A stretch of 64,000 nucleotides of DNA. Origin: Bacillota bacterium (GTDB lineage: Bacteria; Bacillota; Sulfobacillia; JAIMAT01). Shown here in pieces: positions 36,243 through 44,045 of the stretch. Each line of letters begins with the position of its first letter. Position 1 is the first letter of the stretch. The stretch is taken from NCBI GenBank assembly GCA_029960955.1, contig JASBVS010000037.1, forward strand, positions 124,001 through 188,000. The letters are read 5' to 3'. The position numbers and the translations under genes were made by a program. The notes beneath the pieces were generated by a model. The model made no database searches, had not been told where the DNA came from, and saw nothing but the letters and a program-made list of their open reading frames with translations.

Positions 36243-37958
36243 TCAGCGAGCCGGAGCGCCCGCCGCGGGGCGCGGCGCCCACCCCTGGCGCAGCGCCCGG
36301 TCCACGAGGCGCCGGACCCGCTCGCTCTCGCTCAGCGGCTGGCCCGTCTCCGGATCCACGGCGCGGCAGGCGCCGTCGACCAGGCGCGTCACCACCTCGC
36401 CGCGCGCCTCGGGATTGCCGCGCAGCTGGGGCGCGTCGATCAGGCCGACGCGGACGGCCCGCGCCAGCGTGGCCGCGTCCGCCCAGGGATCGGTCACGCC
36501 CGGCTCCGCCAGCGAGCGGATCGCCTCCAGGAGGATCATCGCTTCCTGGACCAGCTCCTCCCGCCTCGCCTGGACGTTGGGGTCGACGGCCATGGCCGGC
36601 AACCCCTCCAGCGCGTCGCGGACGACGCCGCGGGCCAGGCGGGCGGCCTCGATCACGTCCTGCGCCGTGGCCGCGTGGTCGGCCTCCACCGGCGCCACGA
36701 CGTGGACGATATGCGGCCGCAGCGCCATCTGCAGGAGCGTGGTCGCGCCCAGATGGCCGCGCGCCACGTCCACGTCGGCCGGCATGCTGGTCAGCCCGGC
36801 CCGCGTCTCGCGCAACACGGTGAAGCCGTCGCCCTCTAGCGACTCGATCAGCTCCGCCTTGGCCAGCATCTTGGCCAGGTCCATCGCGAACGAGGTGCCC
36901 GCGGGCGTGTTGAACATGAACTGGGCGACGTAGGTGCGGACGCCCGCCGCCCGCGCGTTGTAGGCGGCCAGGAAGGCCATGGCCACGGCGACGCTGTCGG
37001 GAGCGTCGCGCAGGCTCCAGTGGTGCGCCTCGTTCGACTCCAGCGGGATGCCGTGCGCCCCGTGCCAGGCGAAGGCGGCCTGCGCCTCCCGGATCGTCTC
37101 CTCCAGCGGCCGCCGGCTCCGCCCGTCCAGGAGGCTGTACCAGGTGAGCGGGACCGCCCCCCAGGCCAGGTGGATGGTCTCGCGCAGCACCTCGGCCATG
37201 CGCACGATGTCGCGCGTCCCGCTGTACGAGCGCATCAGCGGGAAGTTGCCGCGCCGCGAGGCCTCGTAGAGCGCGCGGAACTGCTCGGGGGTGTGGACGG
37301 GGACGCCCCCCGCCCCTTCCTGGCGCGGATCGCGTTCCTCCGGGTGGAAGAAGTGCTCCTGGGTGTTCTGGTCCACCCCCAGCGAGATGACGTCCACCGC
37401 GCGGGAGTCGGCGATCGCCGCCACGCCCTGCAGCGTCTCCTCGTAGGAAGGGCGACCGTAGTGGTGGCGGATCAGCGGGAACGGCGCCTGCGCGCGCACC
37501 CGCTCGACCAGCGTCTGCGGGTAGGCGGTCGGCGCCGACTCCAGCGGCCGCCCGCGCAGCCAGGCAAGGACCGCCTCGTCGCCCTCGCTCCCGTCGAAGA
37601 CGGCGTCGAAGAGGCGGGAGCGGGCGGCCACCCGGGCCACCGGCGGGGTGCCGCCGAAGGCGAGGCGGGGCCGCCGGCGGCCTTTCAGCCCGCGCGTCTC
37701 CAGCTCGCGGGCGAAGCTCTCCAGCACCCGGCCGGCCGCCTCCGGCGTCAGCCGGTAGCTCACCCCGACCAGGTCGGGGCGCTCGCGCGCCACGGCGCGG
37801 GCGAAGTCGGCGGGGTCGACGGCCGGCCCCAGGAAGAGCGTCCGGTAACCGGCCACCTCGGCCAGGCGGAGGAAGCGGGTGACCCCCGCCACGTGGACGC
37901 ACTCCCCGATCGCCCCCGCCATCACCAGCGGCTGCTTCAGACCGGCATGGGAAGCCAC
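36243..37958 (-). CDS. Cobalamin-binding-domain protein with a mutase-like C-terminal region, function unknown
   Basis: The 571-residue product begins with a B12-binding Rossmann domain (residues about 10-150): LVMAGAIGECVHVAGVTRFLRLAEVAGYRTLFLGPAV, then DLVGVSYRLTPEAAGRVLESF. The ligand motif DxHxxG reads CVHVAG, keeping His and Gly but not Asp. A long alpha/beta region follows (MRSYSGTRDIVRMAEVLRE, PLTWYSLLDGRS, GIPLESNEAHHWSLRDAPDSVAVAMAFLAAYNARAAGV, FMFNTPAGTSFAMDLAKMLAKAELI). It resembles the barrel subunit of cobalamin mutases such as methylaspartate mutase E. The reaction is unknown. The GTG at 37958 follows AAGGAGG and overlaps the upstream dehydrogenase gene by 22 bases, so both are one operon. 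Confidence 0.7.
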   Translation of the reverse strand: MASHAGLKQPLVMAGAIGECVHVAGVTRFLRLAEVAGYRTLFLGPAVDPADFARAVARERPDLVGVSYRLTPEAAGRVLESFARELETRGLKGRRRPRLAFGGTPPVARVAARSRLFDAVFDGSEGDEAVLAWLRGRPLESAPTAYPQTLVERVRAQAPFPLIRHHYGRPSYEETLQGVAAIADSRAVDVISLGVDQNTQEHFFHPEERDPRQEGAGGVPVHTPEQFRALYEASRRGNFPLMRSYSGTRDIVRMAEVLRETIHLAWGAVPLTWYSLLDGRSRRPLEETIREAQAAFAWHGAHGIPLESNEAHHWSLRDAPDSVAVAMAFLAAYNARAAGVRTYVAQFMFNTPAGTSFAMDLAKMLAKAELIESLEGDGFTVLRETRAGLTSMPADVDVARGHLGATTLLQMALRPHIVHVVAPVEADHAATAQDVIEAARLARGVVRDALEGLPAMAVDPNVQARREELVQEAMILLEAIRSLAEPGVTDPWADAATLARAVRVGLIDAPQLRGNPEARGEVVTRLVDGACRAVDPETGQPLSESERVRRLVDRALRQGWAPRPAAGAPAR

Positions 37959-39055
37959 GAACGGACCCCTCCTTCACGGACGTAGCGGAGCAGCTGCTCG
38001 GCCCCCTCGAAGCCCAGGTTCTCCAGCGTCCGCCCGCGGGCGCGGAGATCGACGCCGGCCACCTGGCAGGCGAGCGTCACCAGCGCCTCCGTCAGCGGCA
38101 CGGGGACGCCCAGCTCGCGGCCCAGGGAGGCCAGCGGCACCAGCCCCGTGGGCACGTCCTCGAGGATGTACCGGTTCTGCAGGCTGCACGGCGCGGCGAT
38201 CCCCCCGTAGGCGGGATTGCTCTGGATCGCACCGTACAGGTCGTCGCCGCAGGCGCCGTACGCTTCCTCCAGCCAGGCGCGGGCGCTCTGCACGGCGACG
38301 CCCAGGGCGCGCGCCACCGCCAGCCGCTCCCCGTCCAGCGCCTCCAGCAGCCGCGCCACCGCCGGCGAGATCCCCTGGCGGTAGTACTCGAAGGTTTCGC
38401 CCGCCTCGATGCGGGCCGCGTTGAGAAGGGTGGGCGCCGGGTGGAAGATGGCGCCGACGTTCCCCAGCGAGGTGGCCAGCACGTCGGGCGCCGCCACGAA
38501 CTGGGGAAGCGCCCGCGCCAGGGGCTCCAGCACCTCCTCCGTCCGCCGGGCCGGCACCGCCGCCAGCGGCACCTCGTGCTTCACCTGGAAGACGCGGACG
38601 CGTCCAGGAGCCACCACCCGGCTGGCGTAGAGGAGCGTCTGCGCCTCGGCGACCAGCACGCCGGCCGGGGCGCCCGCCAGGCGGAGCGCCTGCTCCACCT
38701 CCAGCGCCCCCAGCGTCCGCCCGGGGTGGAGCAGGACTTTCTGGCCCGGGCGCAGGTGGGGCGCAAGCCAGGCGGCCACGTCGCGGTGGGCGTGGGCGGG
38801 CACGACCACCAGCACCAGCTCGGCCGTCTCCAGGAGCGGGGCGGGCTCCGAGCCGGCCGCCACCAGGCGGCCGAAGCCCTCCAGCGCCCCCTCCAGCTGG
38901 ATGCCGCCGCGCTCGACGACGGCCGCGATCTTCCCGGGAGTCCGGTTGAGAAGCGCCACCGGGTGGCCGAGCAGCGCCAGGTGGCCGGCCATGGCCAGGC
39001 CGCCACCCCCCGCCCCCACGACGGTGAAACGCGGTTCGATCCGCGCGCTGCGCAC
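37937..39055 (-). CDS. Octopine/nopaline dehydrogenase-family NAD(P) oxidoreductase
   Basis: The 372-residue product has the nucleotide fold FTVVGAGGGGLAMAGHLALLGHPVALLNRTPGKI. VLVVVPAHAHRDVAAWLAPHLRPGQKVLLHPGRTLGALEV and the opine-dehydrogenase C-domain signature SLGNVGAIFHPAPTLLNAARIE follow; the last contains the catalytic His. Family members reductively join an amino acid to a 2-oxo acid, or act on related compounds. GTG at 39055 lies behind GAGGGGGG; an ATG at 39100 is in frame but sits directly on the terminator T-run. It is the first gene behind a c-di-AMP riboswitch and overlaps the cobalamin-protein gene. Confidence 0.82.
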   Translation of the reverse strand: MRSARIEPRFTVVGAGGGGLAMAGHLALLGHPVALLNRTPGKIAAVVERGGIQLEGALEGFGRLVAAGSEPAPLLETAELVLVVVPAHAHRDVAAWLAPHLRPGQKVLLHPGRTLGALEVEQALRLAGAPAGVLVAEAQTLLYASRVVAPGRVRVFQVKHEVPLAAVPARRTEEVLEPLARALPQFVAAPDVLATSLGNVGAIFHPAPTLLNAARIEAGETFEYYRQGISPAVARLLEALDGERLAVARALGVAVQSARAWLEEAYGACGDDLYGAIQSNPAYGGIAAPCSLQNRYILEDVPTGLVPLASLGRELGVPVPLTEALVTLACQVAGVDLRARGRTLENLGFEGAEQLLRYVREGGVRSWLPMPV

Positions 39056-39064
39056 GGCGATCCC

Positions 39065-39085
39065 CCCTCGAGCGGATCTCGAGGG
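39065..39085 (-). promoter_or_regulatory. Hairpin covering the ribosome binding site of the opine-dehydrogenase-like gene
   Basis: The perfect stem CCCTCGAG / CTCGAGGG (8 pairs, 5-base loop) places the GAGGG ribosome site in its 3' arm on the minus-strand RNA, 10 bases before the GTG start. It would hide the site unless opened by ribosomes or another RNA segment, giving a second layer of control after the terminator. Confidence 0.55.
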
Positions 39086-39100
39086 CCGGTCCAAGGGCAT

Positions 39101-39126
39101 GAAAAAAGCCCAGGAGCAGGCCTGGG
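39101..39126 (-). terminator. Intrinsic terminator (expression platform) of the c-di-AMP riboswitch
   Basis: On the minus strand, CCCAGG-CCTGCT-CCTGGG is followed by CTTTTTTC, a textbook hairpin with a U-run, rare in this GC-rich window. It lies between the aptamer (39163-39288) and the first gene, so it is the on/off element. In known ydaO-type switches ligand binding favours termination. Confidence 0.85.
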
Positions 39127-39162
39127 TCGCGCGCGCGGCGCGCCCGGCCGCCTCCTCTCCCC

Positions 39163-39288
39163 ACGCCTGCGAGGTTAGCTGACGGGCTCGGGCCGGAAGA
39201 GTCTGGCCCTACGGTTCCTTCCGCCTCGGAACCGATTGGCCCCGGAACATTGGGTCCCCCGCTCCCCGTCTCCGGGGATTCGGCGATC
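39163..39288 (-). ncRNA. c-di-AMP riboswitch (ydaO-yuaA class) aptamer
   Basis: The minus-strand RNA matches the class landmarks in order. They are GCCGAATCC near the 5' end, GGAGCGGGGGACCCAA, GGGGCCAATC, a GGTTCC/GGAACC helix followed by GTAGGG, TCTTCCGGCCC, and the hallmark 3' segment CCCGTCAGCTAACCTCGCAGGC. The 5' GCC pairs with the 3' GGC (P1). I recognised it from the published consensus and crystal-structure sequences by eye. A terminator follows 37 bases downstream and a promoter precedes it by about 30 bases. The controlled operon encodes an opine-dehydrogenase-like enzyme and a cobalamin-binding protein. Confidence 0.93.
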
Positions 39289-39320
39289 AGGCGAACCGGC
39301 GAACCTCGGTTGTCACCCGA

Positions 39321-39349
39321 TCTGTAACAGAACCGCCCGACCCGGTCAA
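39321..39349 (-). promoter_or_regulatory. Promoter of the c-di-AMP riboswitch operon
   Basis: On the minus strand, -35 TTGACC (39349-39344) and -10 TACAGA (39326-39321) are 17 bases apart. Transcription would begin near 39314, about 25 bases before the aptamer, as expected for a leader RNA. Confidence 0.65.
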
Positions 39350-39452
39350 GGAAGCGCACCCCGGCGCGCCGGGCCTGCGCTTCCCCGCGCGCGCCCGCAG
39401 CACGCGTGTCGCCCCCGCTCGCGGGGCGCCTGTGGGATGATGGGAGGCGGGG

Positions 39453-40145
39453 GTGAGCCGCCTGTTCGGCCTGGAGGTCCCCTTCGACGACCGCCGCCAC
39501 GCCGGGCGACGCCTGGCGGAGGCCTGCCTCGAACGGGGTTGGCGGGCGGACTGCGTGGTCGCCCTTCCCCGCGGCGGCCTCCTCGTCGGCGCCGAGGTGG
39601 CCCGCGCGCTGGGCGCCCGGCTGCGCGTGGCGCTGGCGCGCAAGCTCCATCACCCGTACCAGCCGGAGTTCGCGGCCGGCGCGCTGGACCCCGCGGGCCG
39701 TCTCCTCTGGAACCCCGACCTCGTGCCGCCGGGCGGCGCCGCGCTGGAGCTCGAGCGGATCCCCGCCTTCGCGCGCCAGATCGAGGCCGAGCGCCGGGCC
39801 CAGGCGACGGCCCTGGAGCGGTACGGGCGCTGGTGCGTCGAGCCCGCGGAGGTCGGGGAACGCAGGCTCCTCCTGGTCGACGACGGCCTGGTGACCGGCC
39901 TCACCCTGCAGGCGGCCGTCCTCTGGTTGGCCGCCTTCGAGCCGGCCTGGCTCGGCGTGGCGGTACCCGTGGCCGAGGGCCAGGCCGCACGCCGGCTGGC
40001 GCGCCTCCTTCCGGAGGGCGACGAGGCGCTCCTGGCGCTCGAGCCGCTCTCCCCCCTCGGCGCCCTGGGCGCCAGCTACCGGCGCTTCGAGCCCGTGCCG
40101 GACGAGGAGGCGCTGAGCCTCCTGGAGGAGACGGAGGGGGGCTGA
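39453..40145 (+). CDS. Phosphoribosyltransferase-domain protein
   Basis: The 230-residue product has the PRTase fold, with ADCVVALPRGGLLVGAEVARALGARLRVALARKL near the N-terminus and the PRPP loop RLLLVDDGLVTGLT near residue 148. The same architecture occurs in stand-alone predicted phosphoribosyltransferases of unknown substrate. The GTG at 39453 is 5 bases after GGAGG. The radical SAM gene follows after 67 bases, so they may be co-transcribed. Confidence 0.82.
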   Translation: MSRLFGLEVPFDDRRHAGRRLAEACLERGWRADCVVALPRGGLLVGAEVARALGARLRVALARKLHHPYQPEFAAGALDPAGRLLWNPDLVPPGGAALELERIPAFARQIEAERRAQATALERYGRWCVEPAEVGERRLLLVDDGLVTGLTLQAAVLWLAAFEPAWLGVAVPVAEGQAARRLARLLPEGDEALLALEPLSPLGALGASYRRFEPVPDEEALSLLEETEGG

Positions 40146-40212
40146 ATCGCCCGCTCCGGCGATGGCGGCGGTCGTTCCGCCGGGGCATGGTCGGGGGATG
40201 GAGGTTGATGGG

Positions 40213-41307
40213 ATGCCGTCGCGGGACTTCGATTCCTACCCCTTCCTGGTGATCTGGGAGACGACCGTCGCCTGCGGCCTGGGCTGCCTGCACTGCCGCG
40301 CCAGCGCGCGCCGGGAGCGGGATCCGCAGGAGCTGGGCACCGCGGAGGCGCTCGACCTGGTCGCCCAGGTGGCGGAGCTGGAGCGGCCGCTCTTCGTTCT
40401 CTCCGGGGGCGACCCGATGATGCGCGAGGACCTGGAGGAGATCGTGCGGGAGGCCGCCCGCAGGAAGCTCTCGGTGGCGGTGACCGCCAGCGCCACCCCC
40501 CGCGTCACGCGCGAGCGGATCCGCGCCCTGGCCGAGGCCGGCCTGACGCAGTGGGCCTTCAGCCTGGACGGCCCGACGCCCGAGGTCCACGACCGCTTCC
40601 GCGGCGTGCCCGGCACCTTCGCCCTGACGCTGGAGCGGATCGCATGGCTGCGCGAGATGGGCTTGCCGGTGCAGGTGAACACGGTGGTGACGCGCCACAA
40701 CCTGGAGCTGCTGCCGGCGATGGCGGAGCTGGTCCGGCGTCTCGGCGCCGTCCGCTGGGAGGTCTTCACGCTGATCCCGGTCGGCCGCGCGGCGGAGGGG
40801 GTCGAGCAGGTGACGCCGGAGGAGCACGAGCGGGTGATGGCCTGGCTGGCGGAGCTGGCCGGGCGCGTCCCCTTCGCCGTCACGTCCACGGAGGGTCCGC
40901 AGGTGCGGCGGATCCGCGCGCAGGCGGCCGGCGCGGGCCGCGCGCGCGGCGGGGCCGGCGAGGCCGGCGAGGCCGGCGGGCGACGACGGGGGATGCCCGG
41001 CAGCCCGCTTCCCGTCTGGGACGGGAACGGCTTCATCTTCGTCTCCTACCGGGGGGAGGTCTTCCCCAGCGGCTTCCTGCCGCTGGCGGCCGGGAACGTC
41101 CGGGAGCGGCGGCTGGGCGCGATCTACCGGGAGGCTCCGCTCCTCCGGGCGCTCCGCCGGCCCGACGGCTTCCACGGCAAGTGCGGGCTCTGCGAGTACC
41201 GCCGCATCTGCGGCGGGTCGCGGGCGCTGGCCTACGCGACGACCGGCGACCCGCTGGGCAGCGATCCGCTCTGCACCTATTCGCCTTCCGCCGCGGAGGC
41301 GCTATAA
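40213..41307 (+). CDS. Radical SAM / SPASM-domain protein
   Basis: The 364-residue product has the Fe-S motif CGLGCLHC (CxxxCxxC), LSGGDPMMREDL for SAM binding, and a C-terminal SPASM-like cluster region (GKCGLCEYRRICGGSRALAY, DPLCTY). The start FDSYPFLVIWETT and the cysteine pattern resemble the heme-biosynthesis/AhbD-like and TIGR04053 groups of radical SAM enzymes, but no substrate peptide or heme gene is adjacent. A Gly/Ala/Arg-rich insert (about residues 236-259) interrupts the barrel end. ATG at 40213 is 8 bases after GGAGG and is preferred over earlier in-frame starts. Confidence 0.85.
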   Translation: MPSRDFDSYPFLVIWETTVACGLGCLHCRASARRERDPQELGTAEALDLVAQVAELERPLFVLSGGDPMMREDLEEIVREAARRKLSVAVTASATPRVTRERIRALAEAGLTQWAFSLDGPTPEVHDRFRGVPGTFALTLERIAWLREMGLPVQVNTVVTRHNLELLPAMAELVRRLGAVRWEVFTLIPVGRAAEGVEQVTPEEHERVMAWLAELAGRVPFAVTSTEGPQVRRIRAQAAGAGRARGGAGEAGEAGGRRRGMPGSPLPVWDGNGFIFVSYRGEVFPSGFLPLAAGNVRERRLGAIYREAPLLRALRRPDGFHGKCGLCEYRRICGGSRALAYATTGDPLGSDPLCTYSPSAAEAL

Positions 41308-41354
41308 TGGGCAACGGACGATGCTTCCTAATCGGCCTTTTTCCCTTCCTGATG

Positions 41355-41389
41355 CGGCGCCACCCGCCCTGGGCAAGCGGGTGGCGCCG
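41355..41389. terminator. Bidirectional terminator between radical SAM and queT genes
   Basis: A 13-base-pair perfect stem (41355-41367 with 41377-41389) and 9-base loop stands between two convergent stop codons and is followed by TCTCTCTCC on the plus strand. Confidence 0.75.
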
Positions 41390-41425
41390 GTCTCTCTCCG
41401 GAGGCGGGCGCGGCCGGGGGCAGGC

Positions 41426-41977
41426 TTACGGCCGGCCATCGCCCTTCCTGCCGGTCGCGGCCGGCGCCGGCGGCCGCGAGGCGCCATCCGGCTCCTCCGT
41501 CCAGACCTCGAGCCAGCGCCGGGGAAGCCGCCGAAAGCCCGTCAGCAGCGCGCTGCCGAAGATGACGACCACGATGGCCTCGCTCGCCGCGATGGCGGCG
41601 GCGGTCGGCAGGTAGGGCACGTGGTAGAGGGGGCTCAGATAGGCCGGTACCAGGAGCCCGTTGAGCACGATCGGCGGGAGGTAGGCGAGCCACGAGCCCC
41701 GCAGCCGACGGGTGAGAAGGGCGGCCGCGAGCGTGACGGCGCTGCCGCCGAAGATGTCCCACGGCCCGAGCCCCCCGGCCACGTTGGCCAGCATGCAGCC
41801 GATCCAGAGGCCGAGCGGCGCCTCCGGAACCAGCACCGGCAGGAGCGTCAGCGCCTCGCTGATCCGCAGCTGCAGCGGCCCGTAGCTGAGGGGCGCCAGG
41901 ACCACCGTCAGGGCGGCATAGGCGGCGGCGATCAGCGCCACCCGCGCCAGGCGCAGGACCGTCCGGCGGCTCCTCAT
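41426..41977 (-). CDS. queT: QueT-family transporter (probable queuosine precursor uptake, ECF S-component type)
   Basis: The 183-residue membrane protein has five to six hydrophobic helices with the family pattern AAYAALTVVLAPLSYGPLQLRISEALTLLPVL. LGLWIGCMLANVAGGLGPWDIFGGS and YLPPIVLNGLLVPAYL follow. QueT takes up a queuosine precursor with the shared ECF module; no ECF genes are in the window. ATG at 41977 was chosen; a GTG at 41986 is closer to GAGGGG. I looked for a preQ1 riboswitch upstream and saw none. Confidence 0.85.
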   Translation of the reverse strand: MRSRRTVLRLARVALIAAAYAALTVVLAPLSYGPLQLRISEALTLLPVLVPEAPLGLWIGCMLANVAGGLGPWDIFGGSAVTLAAALLTRRLRGSWLAYLPPIVLNGLLVPAYLSPLYHVPYLPTAAAIAASEAIVVVIFGSALLTGFRRLPRRWLEVWTEEPDGASRPPAPAATGRKGDGRP

Positions 41978-42131
41978 CTCCGGCACGCGCCCCTCCGCGC
42001 CTCGAGCGGCGCGCTCCCGCCGCTCCTCCCGGATCGCACGCGCCCCACCTCCCTCGTTTCGCCGGCGCGGCGCCCGCCGCACCACCGCAGGCGGCCCCGG
42101 CGCTCCGCCCCGGCGCGGAGTTCGCCCCGCG

Positions 42132-43250
42132 CTAGCGTCGCAGGCGGAGCCTCTCCGCCAGCGCCTGCAGCGCCCGCGCATCGTGCGCGTCGGCAAAGGT
42201 ATCGACATACGGCAGCGCGGCGCGCATCCCTCGCGCCAGCGGCCGGTAGCCGGGCGAGGCCAGCAGCGGGTTGAGCCAGACGACCCCCGCGGAGCGCCGG
42301 TGAAGCTCGCGCATCGCCCTCTCCAGGCGATCCACGTCGCCCGTGTCCAGCCCGTCGGAGAGGATGAGGACCACCGTCTCCCGCCCCAGGAAGCGGTCCC
42401 CCCAACCCTCCAGGAAGCTCTCCAGGGCGGCTCCGATCCGCGTCCCCCCGCCCCACTCCGCTCCCAGCCGCCGCAGCGTGGGCAGCCTGCCGGGCCCGCC
42501 CGCGCGCAGCCCGCGGGTGACGCGGCGGAGCGCGGTCGAGAAGAGGAAGACCTCCACCCGCTGGGCGGAGCGCAGGAGCGCGTAGCCGAGCTGGAGCATG
42601 AGCCCCGCCTGGGCGGCCATGGAGCGGCTGGCGTCCAGCAGGAGGACGAAGCGCGGCCGGCGCGGCGGGTGTCCCAGCCAGTAGGGCCGCTGCAGCTGGC
42701 CGCCGGTCTCGAGGCTGTGGCGGAGCGTCTGCCGGAAGGCGAAGCGCCGGCCGTGCCGGCTGGGCCGCCAGCGGCGGCTGCGGCCGAGCCGGACGCGCAG
42801 CGCCAGCGCCCGCGCCGCCGCCAGCACCTCCTCCAGGTGTTCCGCCGGCACGGAGGCCTCGCCGCCGGAGTTCCCCTCCGCCGGGCTGTAGAGGGCGCTG
42901 AGCGTGCGCTCCGGCTCGCCGGCGTGCGCGCCGGCCGGCTCCGGACGGCCCGCGTCGAGCTCGCCCTCGCCCGGCGGGTAGGCTTCCTCCGCCCCCCGTT
43001 CGAGGGGGTCGGGCTCCGCCGCTGCGGGCTCGTCCGGCGGGGACGCACCGGGCTCCCGGAAGTAGAGGTCGAAGAGGGCGTCGAAGACGGGAGCTTCCTC
43101 GGGACGGGAGGAGAAGACCAGGCGGAGCGCCTCGCGGACCTCCCCGCGGTCGTCGAGGGAGGCGGTCGCCAGCGCGCGCAGCGCGTCGGCCGTCTCGGCC
43201 GGTCCCGCCAGGAAGCCCCTCCGTCGGAGCGCCGCGGCGAAGCGGAGCAC
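42132..43250 (-). CDS. coxE: CoxE-like protein with C-terminal VWA domain
   Basis: The 372-residue product has the N-terminal helical part of CoxE-type proteins (FAAALRRRGFLAGPAETADALRAL), an acidic linker and a VWA domain. The metal-site motifs are FVLLLDASRSM, GGGTRIGAAL and LILSDGLDTGD. CoxE works with the MoxR ATPase CoxD in metal-cluster assembly of molybdenum hydroxylases; a CoxD-like gene lies at about 31 kb. The GTG at 43250 is the first possible start in frame but lacks a clear ribosome site, so the start is uncertain. Confidence 0.82.
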   Translation of the reverse strand: MLRFAAALRRRGFLAGPAETADALRALATASLDDRGEVREALRLVFSSRPEEAPVFDALFDLYFREPGASPPDEPAAAEPDPLERGAEEAYPPGEGELDAGRPEPAGAHAGEPERTLSALYSPAEGNSGGEASVPAEHLEEVLAAARALALRVRLGRSRRWRPSRHGRRFAFRQTLRHSLETGGQLQRPYWLGHPPRRPRFVLLLDASRSMAAQAGLMLQLGYALLRSAQRVEVFLFSTALRRVTRGLRAGGPGRLPTLRRLGAEWGGGTRIGAALESFLEGWGDRFLGRETVVLILSDGLDTGDVDRLERAMRELHRRSAGVVWLNPLLASPGYRPLARGMRAALPYVDTFADAHDARALQALAERLRLRR

Positions 43251-43328
43251 CTGGCGGGAGAGCCGGCGCTCGACATCGGCGGTGGCCGTCGTCCACCCCT
43301 CCCCCCACCATGGTACACGCGCGGCGGC

Positions 43329-44045
43329 TCAGGGCGGCCAGCCGAAGGCCTGCCGCAGGCGGCGCGCGCCGTTCCGGCTGACCGGCACCTCCGCGCCCGC
43401 GGGCGCCCGCAGGCGCAGGCGGTAGGTGCCGTGGAAGAGCGGCACCAGCTCGTCCACCTGGCGCAGGTTGACGATGAAGGCGCGGTGGCAGCGGCAGAAG
43501 CGGTCGCCCGGAAGAAGCCGCTCCAGCCGGTGAAGCGGCTCGCGGACGCGGACCCTGCGCCCGTCGACCAGGCGCGCCTGCACCTCGTCGCCCCGGGCCT
43601 CGAGATAGGCCAGCGCCTCCAGCGGGAGCGGCAGGAGCCTCTCGCCCTCCTGGCCCGGCAGGGCTCGCAGCTGCTGCGCCGCCACCTGCTCCATCAGCCG
43701 GTCGACGGTATCCGCCAGCCGGGCGGGTTCGACGGGTTTGAGGAGATAGTCGACGGCGCGCAGGCCGAACGCCTCCAGGGCGTACTCGTCGAAGGCGGTG
43801 ACGAAGACCAGCCGCGGCTGCCGCCGCCTCCGCCCCAGCAGCGCCGCCCAGTCGAGCCCGCCCAGGCCCGGCATCTGGATGTCGAGGAAGAGGGCGTCAC
43901 AAGGCTGGGTCGCCAGGAGCGCCTCGGCCTCGCCGGCGCTCCCCGCCTCGCCCACCACCGACACCGAGGGGAAGCGCTCCAGGAGGTAGCGGAGCTCGGC
44001 GCGGGCGGGCGCCTCGTCGTCGACCAGGATCGTGCGAAGGCTCAT
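43329..44045 (-). CDS. lytT: LytTR-family response regulator
   Basis: The 238-residue product has a receiver domain (ILVDDEAPARAELRYLL, phospho-Asp in LFLDIQMPG, Lys in YLLKPVEP). A C-terminal LytTR DNA-binding domain follows (RLLPLPLEALAYLEARGDEVQARLVDGRRVRVREPLHRLERLL, FCRCHRAFIVNL). It is the partner of the upstream kinase, whose stop codon overlaps its ATG (ATGA). The targets are unknown. Confidence 0.92.
   Translation of the reverse strand: MSLRTILVDDEAPARAELRYLLERFPSVSVVGEAGSAGEAEALLATQPCDALFLDIQMPGLGGLDWAALLGRRRRQPRLVFVTAFDEYALEAFGLRAVDYLLKPVEPARLADTVDRLMEQVAAQQLRALPGQEGERLLPLPLEALAYLEARGDEVQARLVDGRRVRVREPLHRLERLLPGDRFCRCHRAFIVNLRQVDELVPLFHGTYRLRLRAPAGAEVPVSRNGARRLRQAFGWPP

Noticed and set aside
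41978-42131. preQ1 riboswitch upstream of queT
   Set aside because: No preQ1 aptamer pattern (C-rich loop with A-rich tail) was found; only GC-rich sequence is present.
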